Shown in pieces: positions 19,151 to 27,062 of a stretch of 64,000 bases of DNA. Below the pieces are notes generated by a model. The model searched no databases. It saw only the letters and a program-made list of their open reading frames with translations, and was not told the origin of the DNA. Position numbers and translations under genes: made by a program. The stretch is from Micromonospora coxensis. GTDB taxonomy: Bacteria > Actinomycetota > Actinomycetes > Mycobacteriales > Micromonosporaceae. Each line of letters begins with the position of its first letter. Within the stretch, counting starts at the first letter, position 1. The stretch spans positions 4,526,001 through 4,590,000 of the forward strand of contig NZ_LT607753.1 in NCBI RefSeq assembly GCF_900090295.1. The letters run 5' to 3'.

Positions 19151-19225
19151 CCTGGTGACCGTCGATCAGGACGTTGTGGTCGTCCCGCCCGGCGTGTCGG
19201 TACCCGAACTTCTTGATCGACCAGG
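19151..19225. repeat. Dispersed-repeat-like inverted element between convergent genes
   Basis: GTCGATCA (19161-19168) pairs with TGATCGAC (19214-19221), flanked by CCTGGT (19151-19156) and ACCAGG (19220-19225). It occupies the 96-base gap between the SpoIIM-like and DUF58 stops. The arms could act as a bidirectional terminator or be one copy of a palindromic intergenic repeat. Only one copy was noticed in this window. Confidence 0.35.
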
Positions 19226-19235
19226 TGGGCGGTGG

Positions 19236-20546
19236 TCAGAGTTGGCCGAGGGCCTTGAGGCGGAGGTAGGCGTCGGCGACGGTGGGGGCGAGGCGGTCGG
19301 CCGGGGCGTCGACCACGGTGACCCCGTAGCGGGCCAGGGCGGCGCGGACCCGGCCCCGCTCCGCCAACGCCCGCCAGCCCGCCGCCGCCGCGTACGCGTC
19401 GCCGGGGCGGGTCGGCTCGGCAGTGGTGAGGCCGGTGAGCACCGGATCGTGCACGGCCGCCACCACCACCCGGTGCCGGGCCGCCAGCCGGGGCAGCACC
19501 GGCAGCAGCCCCTCACCCAGCGCGCCCGCCTCCAGGGCGGTGAAGAGCACCACCAGGCTGCGCTGCCGCTCCCGGCGCAGGATCTCCCCGGCGATCAGTT
19601 CGAAGTCCGTCTCCACCAGCGCCGGTTGCAGCGGCGCGAGCGCGGTCACCAGCCGGTTGAGCAGGGCCGGTCGGCCGCTGCCGGTCACCGTGGCCCGGAT
19701 CGTGGCGTCCGCGGCGAGCAGGTCGACGCGGTCGCCGGCCCGAGCCGCCAGCGCGGTGAGCAGCAGCGCCGCGTCGATGGCGGTGTCCAGCCGGGGCTCG
19801 TCGCCGACCCGTACCGCCGAGGTGCGGCCGGTGTCCAGCACGCAGACCAGCCGGCGGTCGCGCTCCGGACGCCAGGTGCGCACCAGCACGTCGGCCCGGC
19901 GGGCGCTGGCCCGCCAGTCGATCGAGCGCACGTCGTCGCCGACCACGTACTCGCGCAGGGTGTCGAACTCGGTGCCCTGGCCCCGGCCCCGGGTCACCTG
20001 GGTGCCGTCGATCACCCGCAGCCGGGACAGCTTCTCCGGCAGGTGCCGGCGGGAGTCGAAGCGGGGCAGCACCCGCAGCGTCCAGGCCGGGGTGTCGGGC
20101 CGCCCGGCCCGCTGCCGGAAGGCCAACCCCAGCGGCCCGTGCGAGCGCACCGTCAGGGCCACCGCCGGCCGGTCGCCGCGCCGGGTCGGGGTCAGCCGGC
20201 CGGGCAGCACCGCCGTCGCGCCGGGCTCCACCCGGGTCACCCGCTCCGGCGGTACGTCCGCCACCGCGCCCGCCGAGGGCACCCAGGCGTCGCGCACCTG
20301 GGCGCGCAGCGTACGGCCGGAGGTGTTGGTCAGGCGCAGCGTGACGGTGGCGGTGCCGCCGAGGCGTACCGACCGGTCACCGTCGCGGGTGGCGGTGAGC
20401 GCGTGCAGCGGGGCGGCGAGCGCCCAGTCCAGGGCGCAGAGCAGCAGCACGCCGCCGGTCATCACCGCGACGCCGAGGAGCGGGTCCGGCCAGACCGGCA
20501 GGGTCGGCGCGCCCACCAGCAGCAGGACGCCCGCCCGCCAGGTCAT
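19236..20546 (-). CDS. DUF58 domain-containing protein
   Basis: A 436-aa protein with two N-terminal hydrophobic helices (AGVLLLVGAPTLPVW, LLGVAVMTGGVLLLCALDWALAA), a beta-rich region and the DUF58 signature VVGDDVRSIDWRASARRADVLVRTW. The C-terminal part resembles a vWA fold (LVCVLDTGRTS, SLVVLFTAL). DUF58 proteins pair with MoxR ATPases, possibly in assembling surface or cell-envelope complexes. The ATG at 20546 overlaps the MoxR stop (ATGA). It is the last gene of the five-gene operon. Confidence 0.9.
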   Translation of the reverse strand: MTWRAGVLLLVGAPTLPVWPDPLLGVAVMTGGVLLLCALDWALAAPLHALTATRDGDRSVRLGGTATVTLRLTNTSGRTLRAQVRDAWVPSAGAVADVPPERVTRVEPGATAVLPGRLTPTRRGDRPAVALTVRSHGPLGLAFRQRAGRPDTPAWTLRVLPRFDSRRHLPEKLSRLRVIDGTQVTRGRGQGTEFDTLREYVVGDDVRSIDWRASARRADVLVRTWRPERDRRLVCVLDTGRTSAVRVGDEPRLDTAIDAALLLTALAARAGDRVDLLAADATIRATVTGSGRPALLNRLVTALAPLQPALVETDFELIAGEILRRERQRSLVVLFTALEAGALGEGLLPVLPRLAARHRVVVAAVHDPVLTGLTTAEPTRPGDAYAAAAGWRALAERGRVRAALARYGVTVVDAPADRLAPTVADAYLRLKALGQL

Positions 20547-21535
20547 CGGGGCGTCGGCACGGTGGCGAGCACCGTGTCCAGCACCGCGTCCACCCCGACG
20601 CCCTCCAGTTCCACCTCCGGACGCAACCGCAGCCGGTGCCGCAGCGTCGGCCGGGCGGTCGCCTTCACGTCGTCCGGGGTGACGTGGTCCCGCCCGGCCA
20701 GCCAGGCCCACGCCTTGGCGGTGCTGAGCAGGGCCGTGGCCCCCCGGGGCGAGGCGCCCAGCTCCAGCGCCGGGGTGGCCCGGGTGGCCCGGCACAGGTC
20801 CACGATGTAGGCGAGGACCGGCTCGGCCACGTACACCCGGCCGACCGACTCCCGCGCGGCGGCCAGGTCGGCCGCGGTGGCCACCGGCCGTACGCCCGCG
20901 GCGGCCAGGTCACGCGGGTCGAAGCCGGCATGGTGGGCGCGCAGCACGCCCAGCTCCTCGTCCCGGGTGGGCAGCGGCACGGTGAGCTTGAGCAGGAACC
21001 GGTCCAGCTGCGCCTCGGGCAGCGGGTAGGTGCCCTCGTACTCGATCGGGTTCTGGGTGGCGGCCACGATGAACGGGTCGGGCAGCGGACGGCGGGACCC
21101 CTCGACGGAGACCTGCCGCTCCTCCATCACCTCCAGCAGCGCCGACTGGGTCTTCGGCGGCGTCCGGTTGATCTCGTCGGCGAGCAGCAGGTTGGTGAAG
21201 ACCGGCCCCTCCCGGAAGGTGAACGCGGCGGTGTGCGGGTCGAAGATCAGCGACCCGGTGACGTCGCCCGGCATCAGGTCGGGGGTGAACTGCACCCGCT
21301 TCGACCCGAGGTCCAGCGCGGTGGCGACGGTGCGGATCAGCAGCGTCTTGGCCACTCCCGGGACGCCCTCCAGCAGCACGTGGCCCCGGCAGAGCAGGGC
21401 GATCACCAGGCCGGTGACCACGGCGTCCTGCCCGACGACCGCCTTGGCCACCTCGGCGCGCAACCGGTGCAGGGCGGCGCGGGCGTCGTCCGTGCCGGCG
21501 GTGGCGGGCGCGGCGGGTGCGACGGGGTGGGTCAC
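20543..21535 (-). CDS. MoxR family AAA+ ATPase
   Basis: A 330-aa chaperone-like ATPase. Walker A is EGVPGVAKTLL and Walker B is LLLADEINRTPPKTQSALLEVMEE. Sensor 1 lies in ATQNPIEYEGTYPLPEAQLDRF, and the C-terminal lid has GASPRGATALL. The GTG at 21535 has AAGGAG upstream and overlaps the DUF4350 stop (GTGA). With DUF58, DUF4350 and DUF4129 partners encoded around it, it probably drives assembly or folding of a membrane complex. Confidence 0.93.
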   Translation of the reverse strand: MTHPVAPAAPATAGTDDARAALHRLRAEVAKAVVGQDAVVTGLVIALLCRGHVLLEGVPGVAKTLLIRTVATALDLGSKRVQFTPDLMPGDVTGSLIFDPHTAAFTFREGPVFTNLLLADEINRTPPKTQSALLEVMEERQVSVEGSRRPLPDPFIVAATQNPIEYEGTYPLPEAQLDRFLLKLTVPLPTRDEELGVLRAHHAGFDPRDLAAAGVRPVATAADLAAARESVGRVYVAEPVLAYIVDLCRATRATPALELGASPRGATALLSTAKAWAWLAGRDHVTPDDVKATARPTLRHRLRLRPEVELEGVGVDAVLDTVLATVPTPR

Positions 21536-22947
21536 CGGGGGTCTCCTTCGGTCGGGTGGTCGGGGACTGCCGTGACCGTACGGGTCACCCGGTCCAGTGA
21601 CCGGGCCAGCGCCAGCAGTTCGGCGTCGGTGCTCGGCTCGGCCCCGTACAGCAGCTCGTGGACCTCGTCGGCGGTGCCGCCGGCGCGGGCGGCGACGAGC
21701 GCGGCGACCTCGGCGGGCGGCGTGGTGGCGGGCAGGTTCAGCCGGGTCAGCAGCCGGTCGAGGGTGGCCGCGCGCAGCGTACCGGCGGCCGGGCCGCGTG
21801 CCCGCGCCTGCCGGTAGAGCCGGGCCCGGCCGAGCACCGTCTCGGCGGCGCGGACCTGCACCGGCAGTGGCTCGCCCACGGGTGGGCCGAGCCGGCGGGC
21901 GCGCCAGAGCACCACCAGCAGCGCGGCCAGGGCGAGCTGGAGCAGCAGCGCCCAGAACCAGGGCGGGAAGGTCGACCAGAGCGGGTTCTCCGGCGGCGGC
22001 GGCCCGTCGGCCCGGTCCTGCTCGTCGCCGTCGTCGCCATCGCCGTTGCTGTCGCCGCCGGGTCCGCCGGGTCCGCCCGGACCGCCGTCCCCGGTGCCGG
22101 TGCCGCTGCCGTCGCCCCAGGTGGTGGAGCCGCCCGGGGCCGGCGACCAGGCCGGCGGGCCGCTGCTGCCGGTGCCGAAGTGCGGGGGCGGCGCGGGACC
22201 GTCCAGGTCGAGCCAGACCACCCGGCCGCGTCCGCCGAGCAGCCCGGTGGCCAGCGCCTCGTTGCCCCACTCGCCGATCCGGTCGTTGCGGAACGGGTCG
22301 CTGGCGCCGATCACCACCACGTCCGCGGCCCAGGGCAGCTGGACCAGGCCGCCGGAGTAGCAGCGGCGCAGGTCGCCGCCGTAGCCGGGGGGCGCGGCGT
22401 AGCCCTGGAGCCGGGCGGCGGCGGTGCCGGCCCGGTCCGCCTCGGGCAGCGGGCACGGCCGTCCGTCCGTCTCCGGCCCGACCGCGCGGGCGGCCCAGCG
22501 CCGGTCGGTGGGCGCCACCGGCAGGTCGACCGACTCCAGCACCCGCCGCGACGGGTCGACCAGCACCAGCCGGCTGCCGGCGGGCAGGTCGCCCAGCGCG
22601 CCCACGGTGTCGGGGTGCAGCAGTTCCGGGGCCGGTACGAAGAGGGTCGCCGGCCGGCCGTCGAGCGCCAGCAGCGCCCGCAGGGTGTCCGTCTCCCGCT
22701 GCACCGTGACGCCCTGCCCGCGCAGCGCCTCGGCGAGCCGGCTGCCCCCGTCGTCGCCGGTCGCCACCGGGGAGAGGAAGCCCCGGTCACCGGGATCGGG
22801 CTGGTCGGCCGCGTGGGTGACCAGGGTGACCGTGACCAGCACGGCGGCGACGGCGAACGGGATCACGGCCCGGTGCCACCGTCGCCGCCGCCGGACGGGG
22901 GTGCTCGTCGCGGGCGCCGGTGCGGGTGGCGCGGCGGTGGCGGTCAT
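21532..22947 (-). CDS. DUF4350 domain-containing membrane protein
   Basis: A 471-aa protein with one N-terminal transmembrane helix (VIPFAVAAVLVTVTLVT) and an extracytoplasmic region with the DUF4350 pattern (GGSRLAEALRGQGVTV, ATLFVPAPELL, VVVIGASDPFRNDRIGEWGNEALA). A Gly/Asp/Ser-rich linker, a second helix (FWALLLQLALAALLVVLWRA) and a cytoplasmic C-terminal domain complete it. The ATG at 22947 is preceded by GGAGGAG and overlaps the DUF4129 stop. It is a conserved member of the MoxR/DUF58 operon; its biochemical role is unknown. Confidence 0.85.
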   Translation of the reverse strand: MTATAAPPAPAPATSTPVRRRRRWHRAVIPFAVAAVLVTVTLVTHAADQPDPGDRGFLSPVATGDDGGSRLAEALRGQGVTVQRETDTLRALLALDGRPATLFVPAPELLHPDTVGALGDLPAGSRLVLVDPSRRVLESVDLPVAPTDRRWAARAVGPETDGRPCPLPEADRAGTAAARLQGYAAPPGYGGDLRRCYSGGLVQLPWAADVVVIGASDPFRNDRIGEWGNEALATGLLGGRGRVVWLDLDGPAPPPHFGTGSSGPPAWSPAPGGSTTWGDGSGTGTGDGGPGGPGGPGGDSNGDGDDGDEQDRADGPPPPENPLWSTFPPWFWALLLQLALAALLVVLWRARRLGPPVGEPLPVQVRAAETVLGRARLYRQARARGPAAGTLRAATLDRLLTRLNLPATTPPAEVAALVAARAGGTADEVHELLYGAEPSTDAELLALARSLDRVTRTVTAVPDHPTEGDPR

Positions 22948-23534
22948 CGCGGCTCCTCCGGGTGGCCGGCGAGCACCCGGTCGAGTTCGTCGGCGAGGTC
23001 CCGCATCCGCCGGTCGTGCGCGGCCGAGGCGGGACGGTGGGCGTACCAGAGTTCGGAGAAGATCGTGCCGGCCGCGCGCACCGGCTCCTCGACCGGTGGC
23101 CGGTTGCGGGCCGCCTCGTCGACCAGTTCGGTCACGGTCATGCCGGCGCGGTGCTCCACCGCCCCGACCGCGACCAGCCGGCGGACCATCGCGCGCAGCC
23201 GCTCCCGGACGGCCTCGGCGAAGCGCCCCTCGGCGGCCAGCCGGTCGGCCAGCGAGAGGCCGGGGCCGGCCGGCACGTCCGACTCGCCGTCGCGCGGGCG
23301 GGGCACCTCGGCCACCGCCTCCTCCGTGCGCGCCGGGCGGCGACGCCGGCGCCGCCGCCGGGGCCGGCGGAACCGGGGCAGCTGGGGCAGGCGTCGGGGC
23401 ACCCAGGCGGGGAAGTGGTACCAGGCCAGCGCGGCCAGCGCGGCGACCAGCAGGAGCGCCACCGCCACGAGGGGCAGCGGGACGAGGTCGCCGAGCGCGG
23501 CGACGGCCTCGGTCCACCAGCGGCTGAAGCTCAT
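22944..23534 (-). CDS. DUF4129 domain-containing membrane protein
   Basis: A 196-aa protein. A single transmembrane helix (VPLPLVAVALLLVAALAALAWY) is followed by a very Arg-rich segment and a cytosolic DUF4129 domain (FAEAVRERLRAMVRRLVAVGAVEHRAG, MTVTELVDEAA, FSELWYAHRPAS). ATG 23534 overlaps the stop of the upstream gene, and its own stop overlaps the next start. Association with MoxR and DUF58 genes is usual for this domain. Confidence 0.88.
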   Translation of the reverse strand: MSFSRWWTEAVAALGDLVPLPLVAVALLLVAALAALAWYHFPAWVPRRLPQLPRFRRPRRRRRRRRPARTEEAVAEVPRPRDGESDVPAGPGLSLADRLAAEGRFAEAVRERLRAMVRRLVAVGAVEHRAGMTVTELVDEAARNRPPVEEPVRAAGTIFSELWYAHRPASAAHDRRMRDLADELDRVLAGHPEEPR

Positions 23535-24433
23535 CGGTCGGCCGCCAGCAGGACGGGTTCGGTCAGCCCGGCGGGGGAGCGGGAGAGCCGGATGTCCAGC
23601 CCCTCGGTGCGCATCCGGTTGTCCAGGTGCAGCACGGCGTCCAGGCAGGCCAGGGCGGGGTACGCGACGGCGTTCACCGCCGCGAAGACGGCCATCGCCA
23701 TCAGCGCCCGTGCGCCGGCGTCCCGCAGGTCCACCAGGTCGAACGAGGCCAGCCCGTAGTACGCGCCGAGGGCGAGGCCGATCCGCAGCAGCCACCAGCC
23801 GAGGTAGCCGAGCAGCCGGATGGCCGCCGCCCGCGCCCCGCCGCGCAGCGCGAGCCCGGCCGCCCGGTCGAGCGCCCGCCACGCGGGGACCCGGTCGAGC
23901 ACCAGGGCCGCCGCGAGGGAGCCCCACATCCCGAAGGCGAGCAACCAGACCGGCCCGGCCAGCGAGGCCAGCAGGACGAGGGCGCCGACGGGCGCGGCGA
24001 GCAGCAGGGTCGCGCCCCACCGGGCGCCCCGGGGGCGGAGCAGTTCGACCACGCCCGCGCGCCGGCCGAGCAGCGCGGCGCCGGCGGCCCGGGCGGCCGG
24101 GTTGCCGAGCAGCGTGACGATCACCGCCTCGGTCGCCGCGCCGACGGCCAGCACGAGCCAGATCCAGCCGAGGTCGTCCAGGTCCGCCACCCAGGTCGGC
24201 GGGTCGGCTCCGGCGACGCTGCGCAGCGGCAGCAGCAGGAGTTGTTCGCCGACGGCGAGCAGGGCCCCGAGCGGGATCAGCAGCCGGCCGTGGCCGCGCA
24301 GCAGCAGCACCGCGGAGTCGAGCAGTTCGCCCACGGTGAGCGGTCGCCGGGGGAGCACGGCGGTCGGGCCGACGTCGGGCAACACGTACTCCTGGCGGTC
24401 TTGGTGGCGGGCGGCGGCGCGCCCGGGGATCAT
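23531..24433 (-). CDS. Polytopic membrane protein heading the MoxR/DUF58 operon
   Basis: A 300-aa protein with about six hydrophobic segments (LLIPLGALLAVGEQLLLLPL, WIWLVLAVGAATEAVIVTLLG, LLLAAPVGALVLLASLAGPVWLLA and others) and the N-terminal pattern PRRPLTVGELLDSAVLLLRGH. This resembles the membrane domains attached to some glycerophosphodiesterases and is often found before DUF4129 genes. The ATG at 24433 faces mtrA across a 168-base divergent region. No catalytic motif was seen. Confidence 0.75.
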   Translation of the reverse strand: MIPGRAAARHQDRQEYVLPDVGPTAVLPRRPLTVGELLDSAVLLLRGHGRLLIPLGALLAVGEQLLLLPLRSVAGADPPTWVADLDDLGWIWLVLAVGAATEAVIVTLLGNPAARAAGAALLGRRAGVVELLRPRGARWGATLLLAAPVGALVLLASLAGPVWLLAFGMWGSLAAALVLDRVPAWRALDRAAGLALRGGARAAAIRLLGYLGWWLLRIGLALGAYYGLASFDLVDLRDAGARALMAMAVFAAVNAVAYPALACLDAVLHLDNRMRTEGLDIRLSRSPAGLTEPVLLAADR

Positions 24434-24504
24434 GGTGACACGACCGGTCCGATCCGGTGGACCCGCACGTCGCGCGAGCCGCGGCGGCGACCACGGGAAA
24501 CGGT

Positions 24505-24520
24505 CGTTCCGCGTGGAACG
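24505..24520. promoter_or_regulatory. Palindrome in the mtrA divergent promoter region
   Basis: CGTTCC-GCGT-GGAACG is a perfect 6+6 inverted repeat with a 4-base spacer. It is centred about 90 bases before the mtrA ATG and 80 bases before the divergent operon's ATG. The position suggests an operator for one or both directions. The binding protein is unknown. Confidence 0.4.
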
Positions 24521-24601
24521 TGCGGGGACGCCTCGACCGGCAGTACCGTGCCGGGTGACGCCGATCCCACCTGACTGAACGGGGATGGAAACATAAACCC
24601 C

Positions 24602-25291
24602 ATGAGAGCCCGGGTACTGGTGGTCGACGACGACCCCGCGCTCGCCGAGATGCTCGGCATCGTCCTGCGCAGCGAGGGCTTCCTGCCCTCCTTCGTCGCC
24701 GACGGGGAACGGGCGCTGGCCGCGTTCCGGGACAACCGACCCGACATCGTCCTGCTCGACCTGATGCTGCCCGGTATGAGCGGTATCGACGTGGCCCGGG
24801 CGATCCGGGCCGAGTCCGGCGTGCCGATCGTGATGCTGACGGCGAAGAGCGACACCGTGGACGTGGTGCTGGGCCTGGAGTCCGGCGCCGACGACTACGT
24901 GGTCAAGCCGTTCAAGCCCAAGGAGCTGGTCGCCCGGATGCGGGCCCGGCTGCGGCGCGGCGAGGACGTCGCCCCGGAGATGCTGACCATCGGCCCGCCC
25001 GGCAACCAGATCACCATCGACGTGCCGGCGCACACCGTCAGCCGGGACGGCGAGGAGGTCAAGCTGACGCCGCTGGAGTTCGACCTGCTGGTCGCGCTGG
25101 CCCGTAAGCCGCGTCAGGTGTTCACCCGCGAGGTCCTGCTGGAGCAGGTCTGGGGCTACCGGCACGCGGCGGACACCCGGTTGGTCAACGTGCACGTGCA
25201 GCGGCTGCGCGCCAAGATCGAGCCGGATCCGGAGCGGCCGGAAATCATCCTCACCGTTCGGGGCGTGGGCTACAAGGCGGGTACCGGATAG
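24602..25291 (+). CDS. mtrA: Two-component response regulator MtrA
   Basis: An OmpR-family response regulator controlling cell-wall and division genes in actinobacteria. The 229-aa protein has the acidic pocket VVDDDPALAE, phosphoacceptor D53 in DIVLLDLMLPGMSG, Lys in VVKPFKPKELVARMRARLRRG, and a winged-helix DNA-binding domain (LTPLEFDLLVALARKPRQVFTREVLLEQVWGYRHAADTRLVNVHV, given here only as its landmark region, residues about 155-200). Identity rests on the following mtrB and lpqB genes. The ribosome site is weak (GGGATGG). Confidence 0.95.
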   Translation: MRARVLVVDDDPALAEMLGIVLRSEGFLPSFVADGERALAAFRDNRPDIVLLDLMLPGMSGIDVARAIRAESGVPIVMLTAKSDTVDVVLGLESGADDYVVKPFKPKELVARMRARLRRGEDVAPEMLTIGPPGNQITIDVPAHTVSRDGEEVKLTPLEFDLLVALARKPRQVFTREVLLEQVWGYRHAADTRLVNVHVQRLRAKIEPDPERPEIILTVRGVGYKAGTG

Positions 25292-25304
25292 CCTGGTCTG
25301 CACC

Positions 25305-27062
25305 GTGACCAGCGCCCCGAGTTCCCTCCCCGAGTCCCCCGCCGGCTGGCGTCCCGCCGCGCGGGCGCTCGGGCGTGCCCTGGCCGGCCGGGTCCTCGGC
25401 CTGGCCGCCGGGCTGCACCAGACCTGGCGGCGCTCGTTGCAGGTCCGGGTGGTGACCATCACGCTCGTGGTGTCCAGCCTGCTGGTCGGCGGGTTCGCCT
25501 ACCTGATCGCCAACAAGATCACCGACATCCTGGTGGAGAACGCCAAGGCCGACACGCTGCTGCGGCTGCGCAGCGGCAGCGACTACTCGGCGAAGCAGTT
25601 CTACCTCTACAGCCAGCCGCAGGAGGCGCAGCTCCAGGACACCATCGAGGGCACGGTCAACTACCTGGCCGGTGGGGACCCGCAGCAGACCAGCGGCGTG
25701 GTCGTGGCGATCACCGCGGACAGCTACACCGGGATCATCGAGACCCGGACGTCCCCGGCGACCGACGTGCGGCCGCTGGTCAGCCGGGAGCTGCGCGCCG
25801 CCGTCGCCGAGGGCAAGGTGGCCCACCAGATCCGGACCGGCCGGCTCGGCGGCGAGCGCACGAAGTACCTGGTCTACGGCTCGCCGGTGCCCACCCGCTT
25901 CGGTCAGCTGGAGCTGTACTACCTCGTCCCGCTGAGTCGGCAGGACGCCACCGCCGCCGACGCCCGGGCCACCGTGCTCGCCACCGGCCTGGCCCTGGTG
26001 CTGCTGCTCGGCCTGCTCGCCGCCCTGGTGACCCGCCTGGTGGTCACCCCGGTACGGGTGGCCGCCCGGACCGCCCAGCGGCTCTCCGCCGGCCTGCTCG
26101 ACCAGCGGATGGAGGTCAACGGCGAGGACGACCTGGCGCTGCTGGCCGCCTCGTTCAACCAGATGGCGACCAACCTGCAACGGCAGATCCTCCGGCTGGA
26201 GGAGATGTCCCGCCTGCAACGCCGGTTCACCTCGGACGTGTCGCACGAGTTGCGCACCCCGCTGACCACCGTACGGATGGCCGCCGACCTGATCTTCGCC
26301 GAGCGGGACGAGTTCGACCCGGCGGTGGCCCGCAGCGCCGAACTGCTCCAGGCCGAGCTGGACCGGTTCGAGGAGCTGCTGACCGACCTGCTGGAGATCA
26401 GCCGGTTCGACGCCGGCTTCGCCATGCTCGACTCCGAGCCGACCGACCTGGTGCCGGTGGTGCACCGGGTCGCCGACCGGCTGGCCGGGCTGGCCGAGCG
26501 GGCCGGCGTGGCCATCGAGCTGGACGTGCCGAGCACCCCGGTGATCGCCGAGGTGGATCCCCGCCGGGTCGAGCGGGTGCTGCGCAACCTGGTCGGCAAC
26601 GCGGTCGAGCACGGCGAGGCCAAGCCGGTGCTGATCACCCTCGGCATGGACCGGACCGCCGTCGCGATCACCGTGCGGGACCACGGCGTCGGGCTCCGGC
26701 CGGGCGAGGAGAAGCTGGTCTTCAACCGGTTCTGGCGGGCCGACCCGTCCCGCGCCCGGCAGACCGGCGGCACCGGGCTCGGCCTGTCGATCAGCCTGGA
26801 GGACGCCCGGCTGCACGGCGGATGGCTGGAGGCGTGGGGCGCGCCGGGGCAGGGCGCCCAGTTCCGGCTCACCCTGCCGGCGCGCGCCGGGGACCGGCTC
26901 ACCACGTCGCCGCTGCGGCTGGTGCCGGCCGACGCCGCGCTGCCGTTCGGCGGTCCCCGCGCCGGCGAGGTGCTGGCCATCGGCCCGGCCGGCGGCGGCG
27001 CGCTGGCGATCGGGCCCGGCCCGGCGGCCGACGACGGGGACCGGGCGGAGGTGCGGTCGTGA
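25305..27062 (+). CDS. mtrB: Sensor histidine kinase MtrB
   Basis: The membrane kinase partner of MtrA, 585 aa. It has a transmembrane helix near residue 50 (VVTITLVVSSLLVGGFAYLI), an extracytoplasmic sensor region, a second helix (ATVLATGLALVLLLGLLAAL), a HAMP domain and a HisKA box with the phosphorylated H314 in SDVSHELRTPL. The ATPase motifs are NLVGNAVEHG, DHGVGLRPGEE and GGTGLGLSIS. The GTG at 25305 is 13 bases after mtrA. Its last codons overlap the lpqB GTG. The C-terminus carries an extra Gly/Ala-rich tail of about 40 residues. Confidence 0.95.
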   Translation: MTSAPSSLPESPAGWRPAARALGRALAGRVLGLAAGLHQTWRRSLQVRVVTITLVVSSLLVGGFAYLIANKITDILVENAKADTLLRLRSGSDYSAKQFYLYSQPQEAQLQDTIEGTVNYLAGGDPQQTSGVVVAITADSYTGIIETRTSPATDVRPLVSRELRAAVAEGKVAHQIRTGRLGGERTKYLVYGSPVPTRFGQLELYYLVPLSRQDATAADARATVLATGLALVLLLGLLAALVTRLVVTPVRVAARTAQRLSAGLLDQRMEVNGEDDLALLAASFNQMATNLQRQILRLEEMSRLQRRFTSDVSHELRTPLTTVRMAADLIFAERDEFDPAVARSAELLQAELDRFEELLTDLLEISRFDAGFAMLDSEPTDLVPVVHRVADRLAGLAERAGVAIELDVPSTPVIAEVDPRRVERVLRNLVGNAVEHGEAKPVLITLGMDRTAVAITVRDHGVGLRPGEEKLVFNRFWRADPSRARQTGGTGLGLSISLEDARLHGGWLEAWGAPGQGAQFRLTLPARAGDRLTTSPLRLVPADAALPFGGPRAGEVLAIGPAGGGALAIGPGPAADDGDRAEVRS

